From: Virgisporangium aurantiacum
GTDB taxonomy: Bacteria > Actinomycetota > Actinomycetes > Mycobacteriales > Micromonosporaceae
Assembly: GCF_016863635.1 (NCBI RefSeq)
Contig: NZ_BOPG01000005.1
Location: 1-64,000 of the forward strand
Reading direction: 5' to 3'
Length of the DNA: 64,000 bases
Shown here: positions 14,565 through 24,247 of the stretch, piece by piece
How the letters are laid out: each line of letters begins with the position of its first letter
Position numbering within the stretch: position 1 is the first letter of the stretch
Program-made: the position numbers and the translations under genes
Notes under the pieces: model-generated
Database searches by the model: none
The model's input: the letters and a program-made list of their open reading frames with translations, nothing else
Told to the model about the DNA's origin: nothing

Positions 14565-17500
14565 ATGCGCAGTACGGGCCAGCAGGAGGAGGATGTCGCG
14601 GCAGCGACGGACGGGTACGACGACGACGTCGACTCCGACGCTCCGGTACCGAACGCCGATCGGCTGGTCGCCGAGTGCGTCGCGCTCGCGAAGAAGCGGG
14701 CGGCCACCGATCCGCAGCTGTGCGAGCTCGTCTCCCAGTACTGGCGGCTGGTACCGCACGAGGAGATGGTCGGACGGTCGGCGACGGCTCTGCTCAACGC
14801 GACCGTCTCGCATCGCGAGCTGGCCGGCGAGCGGGTCCGTGGGCAGCTGAAGGTCCGGATCTCGCTCGCCCCCGACGACACCCACACCGCGATCGAAATC
14901 GTCACCGACGACATGCCCTTCCTGGTCGACTCGGTCACCGCCGCCTTGACGGCCCGCTCGCTCGACGTCCACCTCCTCGTGCACCCCCTCTTCGTGGTCA
15001 CGCGGGAAGGGCTCGGCCGGTTGCGGGAAATCCACCTCGATCGCGAACCCGAGCACGCGCAGGGCAGTGCCGCCGCCGCGGGCCCGGAGCAGATCGTCGA
15101 GAGCTGGATGCGCATCGAGGTCGATCCGCTACGCGATCCGGCCGGGCGGGAGGCGCTGCACAACGACCTGGTGCGGGTGCTCACCGACGTGCGCGAGACG
15201 GTCGAGGACTGGCCGCGCATGCGGGTACAGGCGCTCAGCCTCGCCGACGAGCTCGCCAGCGCCCAGCTACCGGTGCCCGACAAGGACATTACGGACTCGA
15301 TCGAGCTGCTGCGATGGCTCGTCGACGACCACTTCACGTTCCTCGGTTACCGCGAGTACAGGCTCACCCGCAACGACGCCGGCGAGCTCGTCCTCACCGC
15401 GAAGCTCGGCAGCGGCCTGGGCATCCTGCGCGGCGACCAGCCCCACGGCCGCGTCCTCAGCAGCATGAGCCCGGAGGCGTACGCGAAGGCGCTGGAGAAG
15501 CGGCTGCTGATCATCACCAAGGCCAACTCGCGGGCGTCCGTGCACCGCGCCGCCTACCTGGACTACATCGGGTTCAAGGTGTTCGACGCCAACGGCGAGG
15601 TGGTCGGCGAGCGCCGCTTCCTCGGGCTGTTCTCCAGCGCCGCGTACCGCACCAGCGTCCGGGAACTGCCGGTGGTGCGCCGCAAGGTCGCCGAGGTGCT
15701 GGAGCGCTCGGGCCTGAGCCCGCGCAGCCACTCCGGCAAGGATCTCATGGAGATCCTGGAGACCTATCCGCGCGACGAGCTGTTCCAGATCGCCACCGAG
15801 GAGCTGTACCGGTCGGTCATCGGGGTGCTGCGGTTGGCGGGCCGTCGCCAACTGCGGGTCTTCCTGAGACGCGATGCGTACGGGCGGTTCATCTCCTGCC
15901 TGGTGTACCTGCCGCGGGACAAGTTCACCACCGGCAGCCGGGTGAAGATGCAGGAGATCCTGCTCCGCGAGCTGAACGGCATCGGCGTCGACTACACCAC
16001 GCGGGTCACCGAGTCGCCGCTGGCACGCGTCCACTTCATTGTTCGGACCGACCCGCAGAACCCGCCCGGCGAGATCGACCACGACGGGCTCATGGGCCAG
16101 CTCGCGGCCGCGACCCGGCAGTGGGAGGACGACTTCCGCCTGGTCCTGGAGAACAAGATCGGCGAGGGCCCGGCCAAGGAGCTGTACCTGCGGTACGCCT
16201 ACGCGCTGCCGGAGACCTACAAGGACGAGCACGACCCGTTCGAGGCGAACAAGGACATCGCCAAGCTCGAACTCCTCGACGAGCCCGGCGAACTGGTGAT
16301 GCACCTGTACCGCAAGCGCCGCGACGACGAGGACGTGCGGTTCAAGGTGTACCGCTACGGCGAGCCGATGATGCTGTCGACCGTGCTGCCGGTGCTGCAC
16401 TCGCTCGGCGTCCGCGTCACCGACGAGCGGCCGTACGAGGTCACCCGCGAAGAGGGCACGGTCTACCTGTACGACTTCGGCCTGCAGTTACCGGCCCGCT
16501 CGCGCGAGGTCGCCGAGGTGCGCGCGCAGGTGGAGAACGCGTTCTCCGCGGCGTGGCGGGGCGAGGCGGAGGTCGACGGGTTCAACGCGCTGGTGCTCAC
16601 CGCCGGGCTCACCTGGCGGCAGGTCGTGGTGCTCCGCGCGTACGCGAAGTACCTGCGCCAGGCCGGCACGAACTTCTCCCAGGAGTACATGGAGGCCACC
16701 CTGCTGGCCTACCCGGGGATCGCGGCGCTGCTGGTCGCGCTGTTCGAGACCCGCTTCGACCCGGTGCTGCGGCTGGCCGACGAAGACCGTCAGCTGCAGT
16801 CCAAGGAGCTGATCGCGGCGCTGCACAAGCAGCTCGACAGCGTGCACAGCCTCGACCAGGACCGCATCGTCCGCTCGTACCTGACGCTGATCACCTCGAC
16901 GCTGCGCACCAGCTTCTTCCAGAAGGACCAGGGCCGGCCGAAGTCGTACGTGGCGTTCAAGCTCGACCCGCAGTCGATCCCCGAGCTGCCGGCGCCGCGC
17001 CCGAAGTTCGAGATCTTCGTGTACTCGCCCCGGTTCGAGGGCGTGCACCTGCGGTTCGGCTCGGTCGCCCGGGGCGGCCTGCGCTGGAGCGACCGGCGGG
17101 AGGACTTCCGCACCGAGATCCTCGGCCTGGTCAAGGCGCAGATGGTGAAGAACGCGGTGATCGTGCCGACCGGCGCGAAGGGCGGCTTCGTGCTGAAGCA
17201 GAAGCCGGGCGACCGCGACGAGGGCGTCACCTGCTACAAGCTGTTCATCACGGCGCTGCTCGACGTCACCGACAATCTCGTCGACGGCGCGATCGTGCCA
17301 CCGCCGGAGGTGGTCCGCCACGACCCCGACGACCCGTACCTGGTCGTCGCCGCCGACAAGGGCACCGCGACGTTCTCCGACATCGCCAACGAGATCTCGG
17401 TGCGCAAGCGCTTCTGGATGCAGGACGCGTTCGCGTCGGGCGGCTCGGCCGGCTACGACCACAAGGGCATGGGCATCACCGCGAAGGGCGCCTGGGAACT

Positions 17501-19478
17501 GGTCAAGAAGCGGTTCCGCGACCTCGGCTGCGACACCCAGTCGCAGGAGTTCACCGTGGTCGGCGTCGGCGACATGTCCGGCGACGTGTTCGGCAACGGC
17601 ATGCTGCTCAGCGAGCACATCAAGCTCGTGGCCGCGTTCGACCACCGGCACATCTTCATCGACCCGTCGCCCGACCCGGCCGCGGGCTACGCCGAACGCC
17701 GGCGCCTGTTCGAGCTGCCGCGCTCGTCGTGGGCCGACTACGACGCCCGGCTCATCTCCGCCGGTGGCGGGGTCTTCGAGCGGACGCTCAAGAAGGTGCC
17801 GATCTCACCGGAGGCGCGCGCCGCGCTCGACCTGCCGGCCTCCGTGAAGGTCCTGACGCCGGCCGAGCTGATGAAGGCGATCCTCAAGGCACCGGTCGAC
17901 CTGTTCTGGAACGGCGGCATCGGCACGTACGTCAAGGCCGCGGGCGAGTCGCACGTCGACGTCGGCGACAAGGCCAACGACGCGATCCGCATCAACGGCC
18001 GCGAACTGCGGGCCAACGTGGTGGGCGAGGGCGGCAACCTCGGCCTCACCCAGCTCGGACGCATCGAGTACGCCCGGTTCGGCGGTCGCGCGGGCACGGG
18101 CGGCCAGGTGGCGTCGGACTTCATCGACAACTCCGCCGGCGTCGACTGCTCCGACCACGAGGTCAACATCAAGATCCTTCTGGGACGCGCGATCGCGGCC
18201 GGCGACCTGGCCGAAGCCGACCGCAACGACCTCCTGGCGGCGATGACCGACGAGGTCGGCGAGCTCGTGCTGCGCGACAACTACGACCAGGCGATCGCGC
18301 TCGGCAACGCGATGTCGCAGGCCCATTCGCTGCTGCCGGTGCACCGCCGGCTGATCTCGGAACTGGAACGCCGCGGCGCGCTCGACCGCGAACTGGAGGA
18401 CCTGCCCAGCGACGAGGAACTCGCCGTCCGCGGCGAGCAGGGCACCGGGCTCACCGCGCCGGAGTTCTCCGTGCTGCTGGCGTACGTGAAGATCGTGCTG
18501 GAGAAGGAGATCCTCGACTCGTCGGTGCCCGACGAACCGTGGACCGTCGGCGTGCTGCGGAACTACTTCCCGACGCCGCTGCGGGAACGGTTCGCCGCGC
18601 ACATGGCCGAGCACCCGCTGCGGCGCGAGATCGTCACCACCGTGCTCGTCAACGAGGCGGTCAACCGCGGCGGCACGTCGTTCTTCTACCGGGCCACCGA
18701 CGAAACCGGTGCCACCTGGCCCGACGTCCTCCGCGCGTACGTGGTGGTGCGCGAGGTGTACGGGTTGCGGGAGTTGTGGCGGGCCACCGAGGCGCTCGAC
18801 AACAAGGTCCCCACCGAGGCGCAGACGCTCGTGTACCTGGAGGGTCGCCGGCTGCTCGACCGGTCGGTGCGCTGGCTGGTGTCGAACCGGCGCCCGCCGA
18901 TCGACGTCACCGGCGAGATCGCGCGGATCCGGCCCGGCGTCGACGCGCTCATGCCGCGACTGGACTCGCTGTTCCGCGGCGGCGAACGCGCGTCGCTCGA
19001 GCGTCACGCCGACGGGATGACCGAGGCCGGCCTCCCCCGCGACCTGGCCGACTGGGCCACCCGCCTGATGTACGGTTTCGGGCTGCTCGACGTGGTCGAG
19101 GCGGCGCACTCCACCGGCCAACCGCTGGAGGACGTGGCACGGGTCTACTTCGTGCTGTCGGAGCGCTTCCGCGCCGACGACCTGCTCTCCCGCATCTCCG
19201 CCCTGCCCCGGGCCGACCGGTGGCAGACCCTGGCCCGGATGGCCCTGCGGTACGACCTGTACGCCGCACTGGCCGGGCTGACCCAGGAGGTGCTGGCGAG
19301 CACCGCCGTCGACGCGAGCGCCGAGGAGCGCGTCCAGGAGTGGGAGCAGACGAACGCCGCGTCGATCACGCGGGCCAAGACCGCGATCGCCGAGCTGGAG
19401 GGCGCCGGCGACCTGGCCGCCCTCTCGGTGCTGCTCCGCCAGATCCGCACCCTGGTAAGGACGTCCGCCGCCGCCTGA
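14565..19478 (+). CDS. gdh: NAD-dependent glutamate dehydrogenase, large (180 kDa) class
   Basis: 1,637 residues from ATG 14565 (GAGGGGAG 10 bases upstream; GTG 14556 is an alternative). The length and the order of regions match the L_180 class known from Streptomyces clavuligerus: ACT-like N-terminal domains (TDDMPFLVDSVTAAL), the catalytic core with GGLRWSDRREDFRTEILGLVKAQMVKNAVIVPTGAKGGF, the nucleotide-binding part VVGVGDMSGDVFGNGMLLS, and a long helical C-terminal domain. It oxidises glutamate to 2-oxoglutarate and ammonia in amino-acid catabolism. It is divergent from the penicillin-binding protein and convergent with the arginase-like gene, 4 bases between stops. Confidence 0.96.
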   Translation: MRSTGQQEEDVAAATDGYDDDVDSDAPVPNADRLVAECVALAKKRAATDPQLCELVSQYWRLVPHEEMVGRSATALLNATVSHRELAGERVRGQLKVRISLAPDDTHTAIEIVTDDMPFLVDSVTAALTARSLDVHLLVHPLFVVTREGLGRLREIHLDREPEHAQGSAAAAGPEQIVESWMRIEVDPLRDPAGREALHNDLVRVLTDVRETVEDWPRMRVQALSLADELASAQLPVPDKDITDSIELLRWLVDDHFTFLGYREYRLTRNDAGELVLTAKLGSGLGILRGDQPHGRVLSSMSPEAYAKALEKRLLIITKANSRASVHRAAYLDYIGFKVFDANGEVVGERRFLGLFSSAAYRTSVRELPVVRRKVAEVLERSGLSPRSHSGKDLMEILETYPRDELFQIATEELYRSVIGVLRLAGRRQLRVFLRRDAYGRFISCLVYLPRDKFTTGSRVKMQEILLRELNGIGVDYTTRVTESPLARVHFIVRTDPQNPPGEIDHDGLMGQLAAATRQWEDDFRLVLENKIGEGPAKELYLRYAYALPETYKDEHDPFEANKDIAKLELLDEPGELVMHLYRKRRDDEDVRFKVYRYGEPMMLSTVLPVLHSLGVRVTDERPYEVTREEGTVYLYDFGLQLPARSREVAEVRAQVENAFSAAWRGEAEVDGFNALVLTAGLTWRQVVVLRAYAKYLRQAGTNFSQEYMEATLLAYPGIAALLVALFETRFDPVLRLADEDRQLQSKELIAALHKQLDSVHSLDQDRIVRSYLTLITSTLRTSFFQKDQGRPKSYVAFKLDPQSIPELPAPRPKFEIFVYSPRFEGVHLRFGSVARGGLRWSDRREDFRTEILGLVKAQMVKNAVIVPTGAKGGFVLKQKPGDRDEGVTCYKLFITALLDVTDNLVDGAIVPPPEVVRHDPDDPYLVVAADKGTATFSDIANEISVRKRFWMQDAFASGGSAGYDHKGMGITAKGAWELVKKRFRDLGCDTQSQEFTVVGVGDMSGDVFGNGMLLSEHIKLVAAFDHRHIFIDPSPDPAAGYAERRRLFELPRSSWADYDARLISAGGGVFERTLKKVPISPEARAALDLPASVKVLTPAELMKAILKAPVDLFWNGGIGTYVKAAGESHVDVGDKANDAIRINGRELRANVVGEGGNLGLTQLGRIEYARFGGRAGTGGQVASDFIDNSAGVDCSDHEVNIKILLGRAIAAGDLAEADRNDLLAAMTDEVGELVLRDNYDQAIALGNAMSQAHSLLPVHRRLISELERRGALDRELEDLPSDEELAVRGEQGTGLTAPEFSVLLAYVKIVLEKEILDSSVPDEPWTVGVLRNYFPTPLRERFAAHMAEHPLRREIVTTVLVNEAVNRGGTSFFYRATDETGATWPDVLRAYVVVREVYGLRELWRATEALDNKVPTEAQTLVYLEGRRLLDRSVRWLVSNRRPPIDVTGEIARIRPGVDALMPRLDSLFRGGERASLERHADGMTEAGLPRDLADWATRLMYGFGLLDVVEAAHSTGQPLEDVARVYFVLSERFRADDLLSRISALPRADRWQTLARMALRYDLYAALAGLTQEVLASTAVDASAEERVQEWEQTNAASITRAKTAIAELEGAGDLAALSVLLRQIRTLVRTSAAA

Positions 19479-19482
19479 CCTG

Positions 19483-20760
19483 TCAGGTGGCGGGGCGGCG
19501 GCGGAGCTTGCCGGGGCCGTGGTCGACCTGGCGCTTCGGGGCCTTCGGCTCGTCGGGCGGGCCGGCCTGGGTCGGGACGGTCACCGGCTCGGCCGCGGGT
19601 CTGGGTTCGGGCGCCGGTTCGGGTTCGGGCGCTGGCCTGGGTTCGGGCGCTGGTCTGGGTTCGGGCGCCGCGGGAGCGGCGTCCGACGTCGCCTTCGGTT
19701 GCTCGGCCGGCTCCTCGGCGGCAGGGGCCTCGGGGGACCGCCTCGGTGCCGGCGCCTCCGGGGACTGCCGCGGTGCCGGGGCGAAATCGGCGAACGTGGA
19801 GCGGGCGATCGGGACCCGCGGCCGGCGGGCGCCGGAAGCCGAACCGGCGCCGTCGACCGGTGCGGCGCCGACCGGGGCCAGCCCGGTGACCAGCAGCTCG
19901 ACGAGCTCACCGGCGTACTGGCCGTCGGGGTCGTAGTCGGGGTCGAAGACGGTCAGCTCGACGCCCAGGCAGCGGGACGTGTTGACCAGGCCGGCGAGCA
20001 GCAGCTCCAGCTCGGCGTACGCGATGCCGCCGGCGTCGGGCGCGTCGACGGCCGGCATCACGGCCGGGTCGAGCACGTCGACGTCGATGTGGACCCAGTA
20101 GCCGTCGCAGTCCTGCAGGACCTGCCGGGCCCACTGGGCGCTCCGCGCCGCGCCGTCGGACCGCAGCTCCGGCACCGCGCGGTAGGCGATGCCGGCCGCC
20201 TGCAGCTCGATCCGGTACTCGTCCTGCGGGCGGATGCCGAGCACCGCCACGTCGATGTCGCGGAAGTACGGCCGCCGGCCCTCGATGCCGGTGAGGTCGG
20301 GCTGGCCGCGCCCGGTGACGAGCGCCAGGTCCTCCCCCGCCGCCGCCCCGACGTAGGACGCGTTGCCGGGATGCCGGAAGTCGGAGTGCCCGTCGACGAA
20401 GACCAGCCCGTACCGCCCGTCGAGGCGACCCGCCAGGACCGCGGCGCCCAGGAGCACCGAGCAGTCGCCGCCGAGCACCAGGGGGAATTCGCCGGCCGCG
20501 ATGATCGCCCCGATCCGGTCGGCGAGCTGCACCGAGTAGCGGGCGATGTCGGCGGCGTGCGCCACCCCGTCGCCCGGCCGCCAGTCGCCGGGGTCGTACC
20601 TCGGCGGGGTCAGGCAGCCGGCGTCACGGGCCTTCAGCCGGTCGATCAGCCGGTGGTCGCGGAGCGCGCCGGGAGCCTTGTAGCAACCCGGCACCGAGGT
20701 CGCGGTGGGCGGACGCAGGCCGAGGTTGCTCGGCGCGTCCAGGACGGCGATGCGACGCAC
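19483..20760 (-). CDS. Arginase/ureohydrolase-fold protein with Cys in place of first metal His
   Basis: 425 residues. Residues 1-300 have the ureohydrolase metal motifs LGGDCS (97-101), DGHSD (123-127) and HIDVDVLDP. In arginases the first motif is GGDHS, whose His binds Mn; here it is Cys. The same change is known in DcsB, an N-omega-hydroxy-arginine amidinohydrolase, so the substrate may not be arginine. Residues about 305-425 are a Pro/Ala/Glu/Arg-rich tail with PAPEPRP-type repeats, not part of the fold. The stop lies next to that of NAD-GDH, which would consume glutamate derived from arginine. I infer guanidino-compound hydrolysis, substrate open. Confidence 0.8.
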   Translation of the reverse strand: MRRIAVLDAPSNLGLRPPTATSVPGCYKAPGALRDHRLIDRLKARDAGCLTPPRYDPGDWRPGDGVAHAADIARYSVQLADRIGAIIAAGEFPLVLGGDCSVLLGAAVLAGRLDGRYGLVFVDGHSDFRHPGNASYVGAAAGEDLALVTGRGQPDLTGIEGRRPYFRDIDVAVLGIRPQDEYRIELQAAGIAYRAVPELRSDGAARSAQWARQVLQDCDGYWVHIDVDVLDPAVMPAVDAPDAGGIAYAELELLLAGLVNTSRCLGVELTVFDPDYDPDGQYAGELVELLVTGLAPVGAAPVDGAGSASGARRPRVPIARSTFADFAPAPRQSPEAPAPRRSPEAPAAEEPAEQPKATSDAAPAAPEPRPAPEPRPAPEPEPAPEPRPAAEPVTVPTQAGPPDEPKAPKRQVDHGPGKLRRRPAT

Positions 20761-20774
20761 GGCTGCGGCAGCCG

Positions 20775-21701
20775 TCAGAACAGCGCGCTGGCCAGGGCGC
20801 GCCGGGCCGACGCGACTGCGGGATCGTCCGGACCGGCCAGCGTGAACAGCGCCACCAGATGCTTGCGCGCCGTCTCCCGGTCGTCGCCGGCCGTTCGCCG
20901 CACCAGGGCGATCAGCCGGCTGTAGGCCGCCTCCGCCTGCCCGCTGAGCATCTCGACGTCGGCCGCCAGGGTCTGCGCGCCCACGTCGTCGGGCGACTCC
21001 TCGGCGGCCGCCAGCACCTTGCCCGGCACCTTGCCCTCGATGCGGCGCATGAGACCCACCTGGGCGAGCCCGGCCTCGGCGGCGGTGTCGTTCGGCGTCT
21101 CGCCGAGGATCTTCTTGAACGCCTGCTCGGCGGCGTCGAGGTCACCGACCATCAGCGCCTCGTCGGCGACGGCGAAGCGCGGGTCCTCCGACGACTCGAC
21201 CTGTGCCCCGCCGGCCTTGAGCACCGCGTCGATGAACTGGCGCACCTGGGCCTCGGGCAGCACGCCGCTGAAGCCCTCCATCAGCTGGCCGCCGACCGCC
21301 ACCATGATCATCGGGATGCCCTGCACCCGCAGCGCCTGGGCGATGCGGGGATTGCTGTCGACGTCGATCTTCGCGAGCACCCACGCGCCTCGGCCCTCGA
21401 CCGCGAGCTTCTCCAGCACCGGTGACAGCTGCTTGCACGGCTGGCACCACTCGGCCCACAGGTCGATGACCACCGGCGTGGTGAGCGACCGCTCCAGCAC
21501 TTCGGACTGGAACGTCGCCTCGGTGACGTCGACGACCACCGGACCGGCACCGGGCGGGCCGCTCCCACCGACCGGCCCCGCCGGTGCGTCGCCCGGGGGC
21601 GCACCGGCTGGTTTCGTGGCCGCGGGTGGCGTGCTCGGCCGGAGGGCGCCGAGATCCACGGCGCCACGTGTGAAGATGGACGATGCTGAACGCGGATCCA
21701 T
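20775..21701 (-). CDS. Thioredoxin-domain protein with TPR-like C terminus (CnoX/YbbN type)
   Basis: 308 residues from ATG 21701 (MDPRSASSIFTRGAVDLGAL); GTG 21719 is an alternative start. A Pro-rich linker precedes a thioredoxin domain (about 60-165) with active site LWAEWCQPCKQLSPVLEKLA. The C-terminal helical repeats (EQAFKKILGETPNDTAAEAGLAQ and following) match the YbbN/CnoX architecture, a redox chaperone that holds unfolded proteins and passes them to Hsp70 or GroEL. Both Cys are present, unlike E. coli YbbN, which has one. It lies 14 bases upstream of the arginase-like gene and may share its transcript. Confidence 0.88.
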   Translation of the reverse strand: MDPRSASSIFTRGAVDLGALRPSTPPAATKPAGAPPGDAPAGPVGGSGPPGAGPVVVDVTEATFQSEVLERSLTTPVVIDLWAEWCQPCKQLSPVLEKLAVEGRGAWVLAKIDVDSNPRIAQALRVQGIPMIMVAVGGQLMEGFSGVLPEAQVRQFIDAVLKAGGAQVESSEDPRFAVADEALMVGDLDAAEQAFKKILGETPNDTAAEAGLAQVGLMRRIEGKVPGKVLAAAEESPDDVGAQTLAADVEMLSGQAEAAYSRLIALVRRTAGDDRETARKHLVALFTLAGPDDPAVASARRALASALF

Positions 21702-21761
21702 GGTTACCAAGTCTTGCACGTCGCCTGGACGACCGATGTGCCCCGGCGCGGTGACGATCAG

Positions 21762-22421
21762 CTACTCCGCGGGCTCTTCGAGGTGGATGTCGTCGATCAC
21801 GATGTCGACCGCGGTGACATCGAGCGAGAACAGGTTCTCCAGCGCGCTGATCACCTTGGTACGGACCTTCTCGGTGACCGAGTGCACGGCGAAGCCGTAC
21901 TCGATCACCAGGTGCAGGGTGACCGTGGCGGTCTTGCCGTCGACCCCGATCGCGAGCGTGCGCTCACCGTCGGCTCCCTCGCCCGCGGCGAAGTCGAACA
22001 CGCCGGGCACCTCGCGGACCGCGAGCGTGGCGATCTTCTCGATGACGGGCGTGGGCACCGTGGTGGTGCCGCGCTCGGCCGTGCTGCGCAAGCGGTCGAC
22101 CACCTGAACCGCCACCCTTCCCGACGTGCTGTTGGTCGCCACCGGATCGTCCGAGGCCTCGTCCGGCTCGTCGGCGGCGGCCTCCGCCTTGTCGAAACTC
22201 ACCGCGCCCGTGGGCTCGCTCGCCGGACTCTCCGAACTCTCCTCATATGAAGAAGAGACGACGGCCGGCGGCGCGTGTCCGGGCGACGGGTCGACGTCGT
22301 ACGACGCCACCGGCTGCTCGGGCTGCTCCGACGGCAGCGGCATGGGCTGCGGCGGAACCGGCTGGGGCGGGACCCCGGTGCCGTAGCCGTACTGCGGTGA
22401 GTTGTACGCCACGTCGGTCAT
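21762..22421 (-). CDS. Asp23/Gls24 envelope stress response family protein
   Basis: 219 residues from ATG 22421, with AGGGGAG 6 bases upstream. The first ~100 residues are disordered, Pro/Gln then Ser/Glu-rich. The C-terminal ~115 residues carry the Asp23 domain: VIEKIATLAVREVPGVFDF, VDGKTATVTLHLVIEYG and VTAVDIVIDDIHLEEP. Asp23-family proteins line the membrane or respond to cell-wall stress in Gram-positive bacteria; in actinobacteria they often occur singly as here. No membrane anchor is encoded in the protein. Role in envelope homeostasis is by family only. Confidence 0.88.
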   Translation of the reverse strand: MTDVAYNSPQYGYGTGVPPQPVPPQPMPLPSEQPEQPVASYDVDPSPGHAPPAVVSSSYEESSESPASEPTGAVSFDKAEAAADEPDEASDDPVATNSTSGRVAVQVVDRLRSTAERGTTTVPTPVIEKIATLAVREVPGVFDFAAGEGADGERTLAIGVDGKTATVTLHLVIEYGFAVHSVTEKVRTKVISALENLFSLDVTAVDIVIDDIHLEEPAE

Positions 22422-22473
22422 CGATCGCTCCCCTGTCGGTCCTCCCCCGGCACACGCGAGGATAGCCGCATGG

Positions 22474-23661
22474 TCAACCTGTCTTCGGCACCCGGAGGAG
22501 CAGGGCGTCGCCCTGGCCCCCGCCGCCGCAGAGCGCGGCCGCGCCGAGACCGCCACCCCGGCGGCGCAGTTCCATGGCGAGCGTGAGGGCGAGCCGCGCG
22601 CCGGACATGCCGATCGGGTGACCGAGCGCGATCGCGCCGCCGTTGACGTTGACCTTGTCGGCGCCGACGCCGAGGTCCTTCATCGACTGCAGGCCGACCG
22701 CCGCGAACGCCTCGTTGATCTCGATCAGGTCCACGTCGTCGATGCTCCGGCCCTCCTTGCGGAGCGCGTGCGTGATCGCGTTCGCCGGCTGGGCGTGCAG
22801 GGAGTTGTCGGGGCCGGCCACGTTGCCGTGCGCGCCGATCTCGGCGAGCCACGTGAGACCGAGCTCCTCGGCCTTCGCCTTCGACATGACCACCACCGCG
22901 CACGCGCCGTCGGAGATCGGCGACGAGGTGGCGGCCGTGATCGTGCCGTCCTTCGCGAACGCCGGGCGCAGCTTCGCCAGCGACTCGGCCGTGGTCTCCG
23001 GACGGATCTGCTCGTCGTCGGTGACGAGGATCGGGTCGCCCTTCCGCTGCGGGATCTCCACCGGGACGATCTCCTCGGCGAAGTGCCCGTTCTTCTGCGC
23101 GGCGGCGGCCCGCTGGTGGCTGGCCGCGCCGAACGCGTCCTGATCCTCCCGGGTGATGCCGTAACGGGCGTTGTGACGCTCGGTGGACTCGCCCATCGAG
23201 CAGCAGTCCCAGGCGTCGGTGAGCCCGTCGAGCGCCATGTGGTCCTTGATCGTCACGTCGCCGTACTTGTAGCCGGCGCGCTGGCCCATCAGCAGGTGCG
23301 GCGCGTTCGTCATCGACTCCATGCCGCCGGCCACCACGATGTCGAACTCGCCGGCCCGGATGAGCTGGTCGGCCAGCGCGATCGCGTCGAGGCCGCTGAG
23401 GCAGACCTTGTTGATCGTGAGCGCGGGCACCGACATCGGGATGCCGGCACCGACGGCGGCCTGGCGGGCGGGGATCTGACCGGCACCGGCCTGCAGCACC
23501 TGGCCCATGATCACGTACTGCACCTGGTCGGGCGCGACGCCCGACCGCTCCAGCGCGGCCCGGATCGCGATCTCGCCGAGTTTGGTGGCCGGAAGGTCCT
23601 TCAGCGCGCCGAGCAGTCGACCCATCGGGGTGCGGGCGCCATTCACCATGACGGAACTCAT
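22474..23661 (-). CDS. Acetyl-CoA C-acetyltransferase (thiolase)
   Basis: 395 residues with all thiolase active-site elements: nucleophile Cys in [14 protein letters not shown], His in [12 protein letters not shown], and the second Cys in [15 protein letters not shown]. Length and motifs fit the biosynthetic/degradative thiolase II group, making or splitting acetoacetyl-CoA. The gene is divergent from methylmalonyl-CoA epimerase, an arrangement shared with the Streptomyces SCO5398-5399 region as I recall it. It probably completes beta-oxidation with the other acyl-CoA genes in this window. Confidence 0.94.
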   Translation of the reverse strand: MSSVMVNGARTPMGRLLGALKDLPATKLGEIAIRAALERSGVAPDQVQYVIMGQVLQAGAGQIPARQAAVGAGIPMSVPALTINKVCLSGLDAIALADQLIRAGEFDIVVAGGMESMTNAPHLLMGQRAGYKYGDVTIKDHMALDGLTDAWDCCSMGESTERHNARYGITREDQDAFGAASHQRAAAAQKNGHFAEEIVPVEIPQRKGDPILVTDDEQIRPETTAESLAKLRPAFAKDGTITAATSSPISDGACAVVVMSKAKAEELGLTWLAEIGAHGNVAGPDNSLHAQPANAITHALRKEGRSIDDVDLIEINEAFAAVGLQSMKDLGVGADKVNVNGGAIALGHPIGMSGARLALTLAMELRRRGGGLGAAALCGGGGQGDALLLRVPKTG

Positions 23662-23710
23662 CGGATACCCCCAGCGAGACTTAACGTTGGTTCAGGTAAA
23701 CACTACCGGC

Positions 23711-24151
23711 ATGACGTTCGACGGACTGCCGGGCCTCCTCCGCATCGACCACGTCGGCATCGCGGTGCCCGACCTCGACGCCGCGATCGAGTTCTACGGT
23801 CGGGTCTTCGGGATGGCGTGCGTACACACCGAGGTCAACGACGACCAGGGGGTACGCGAGGCGATGCTGACGGTCGGCGACGGGACCAGCCGGCTGCAAC
23901 TGCTCGCGCCGCTGCGCGACGACTCGGCGATCGCGAAGTTCCTCGCGAAGTCCGGCCCCGGCCTCCAGCAGATCGCGTACACCGTTTCGGACGTCGAAGC
24001 GGCGGCCGACGCGGTGCGGGCGAAGGGCCTCCGGGTGCTGTACGAGCAGCCACGACGGGGTACGGCGGGGTCACGGATCAACTTCGTCCACCCGAAGGAC
24101 TGCGGCGGGGTACTGGTCGAACTCGTCGAGCCCCTACACCCCCAGGGCTGA
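23711..24151 (+). CDS. mce: Methylmalonyl-CoA epimerase
   Basis: 146 residues from ATG 23711. A VOC fold with metal ligand His14 in RIDHVGIAVPDLDAAIEFY, then EVNDDQGVREAML, SRINFVHPKDCGGVLVELVEP and the second-half motif GPGLQQIAYTV. In the Propionibacterium enzyme the last motif has HH, giving a metal ligand; here Gln86-Gln87 occupy it, as I recall also in mycobacterial homologues. The enzyme interconverts (R)- and (S)-methylmalonyl-CoA between propionyl-CoA carboxylase and the B12-dependent mutase, which fits the PduO-type adenosyltransferase at 41789. It is followed by the FilP-like genes, a conserved actinobacterial order. Confidence 0.9.
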   Translation: MTFDGLPGLLRIDHVGIAVPDLDAAIEFYGRVFGMACVHTEVNDDQGVREAMLTVGDGTSRLQLLAPLRDDSAIAKFLAKSGPGLQQIAYTVSDVEAAADAVRAKGLRVLYEQPRRGTAGSRINFVHPKDCGGVLVELVEPLHPQG

Positions 24152-24247
24152 TTCCGCTCCAAGATCGCGGAAAGTAATGCAAATGGCGGCCGAACGTCGT
24201 CCGTACGGTCTTGCGGTCTCCGGGGGAGGGTCTGCAAGTATGAGCGA

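Noticed and set aside
15267..16400. Minus-strand frames inside NAD-GDH
   Set aside because: No ribosome sites or domains; shadows of the GDH codons.
14558..19936. 1,792-residue plus-strand frame overlapping NAD-GDH in another phase
   Set aside because: Its translation is Arg/Gly/Pro-rich noise; the GDH frame carries all conserved motifs.
19519..20925. Plus-strand 468-residue frame with Gly-Phe-Gly repeats
   Set aside because: It mirrors the PAPEPRP repeat tail of the arginase-like gene on the other strand.
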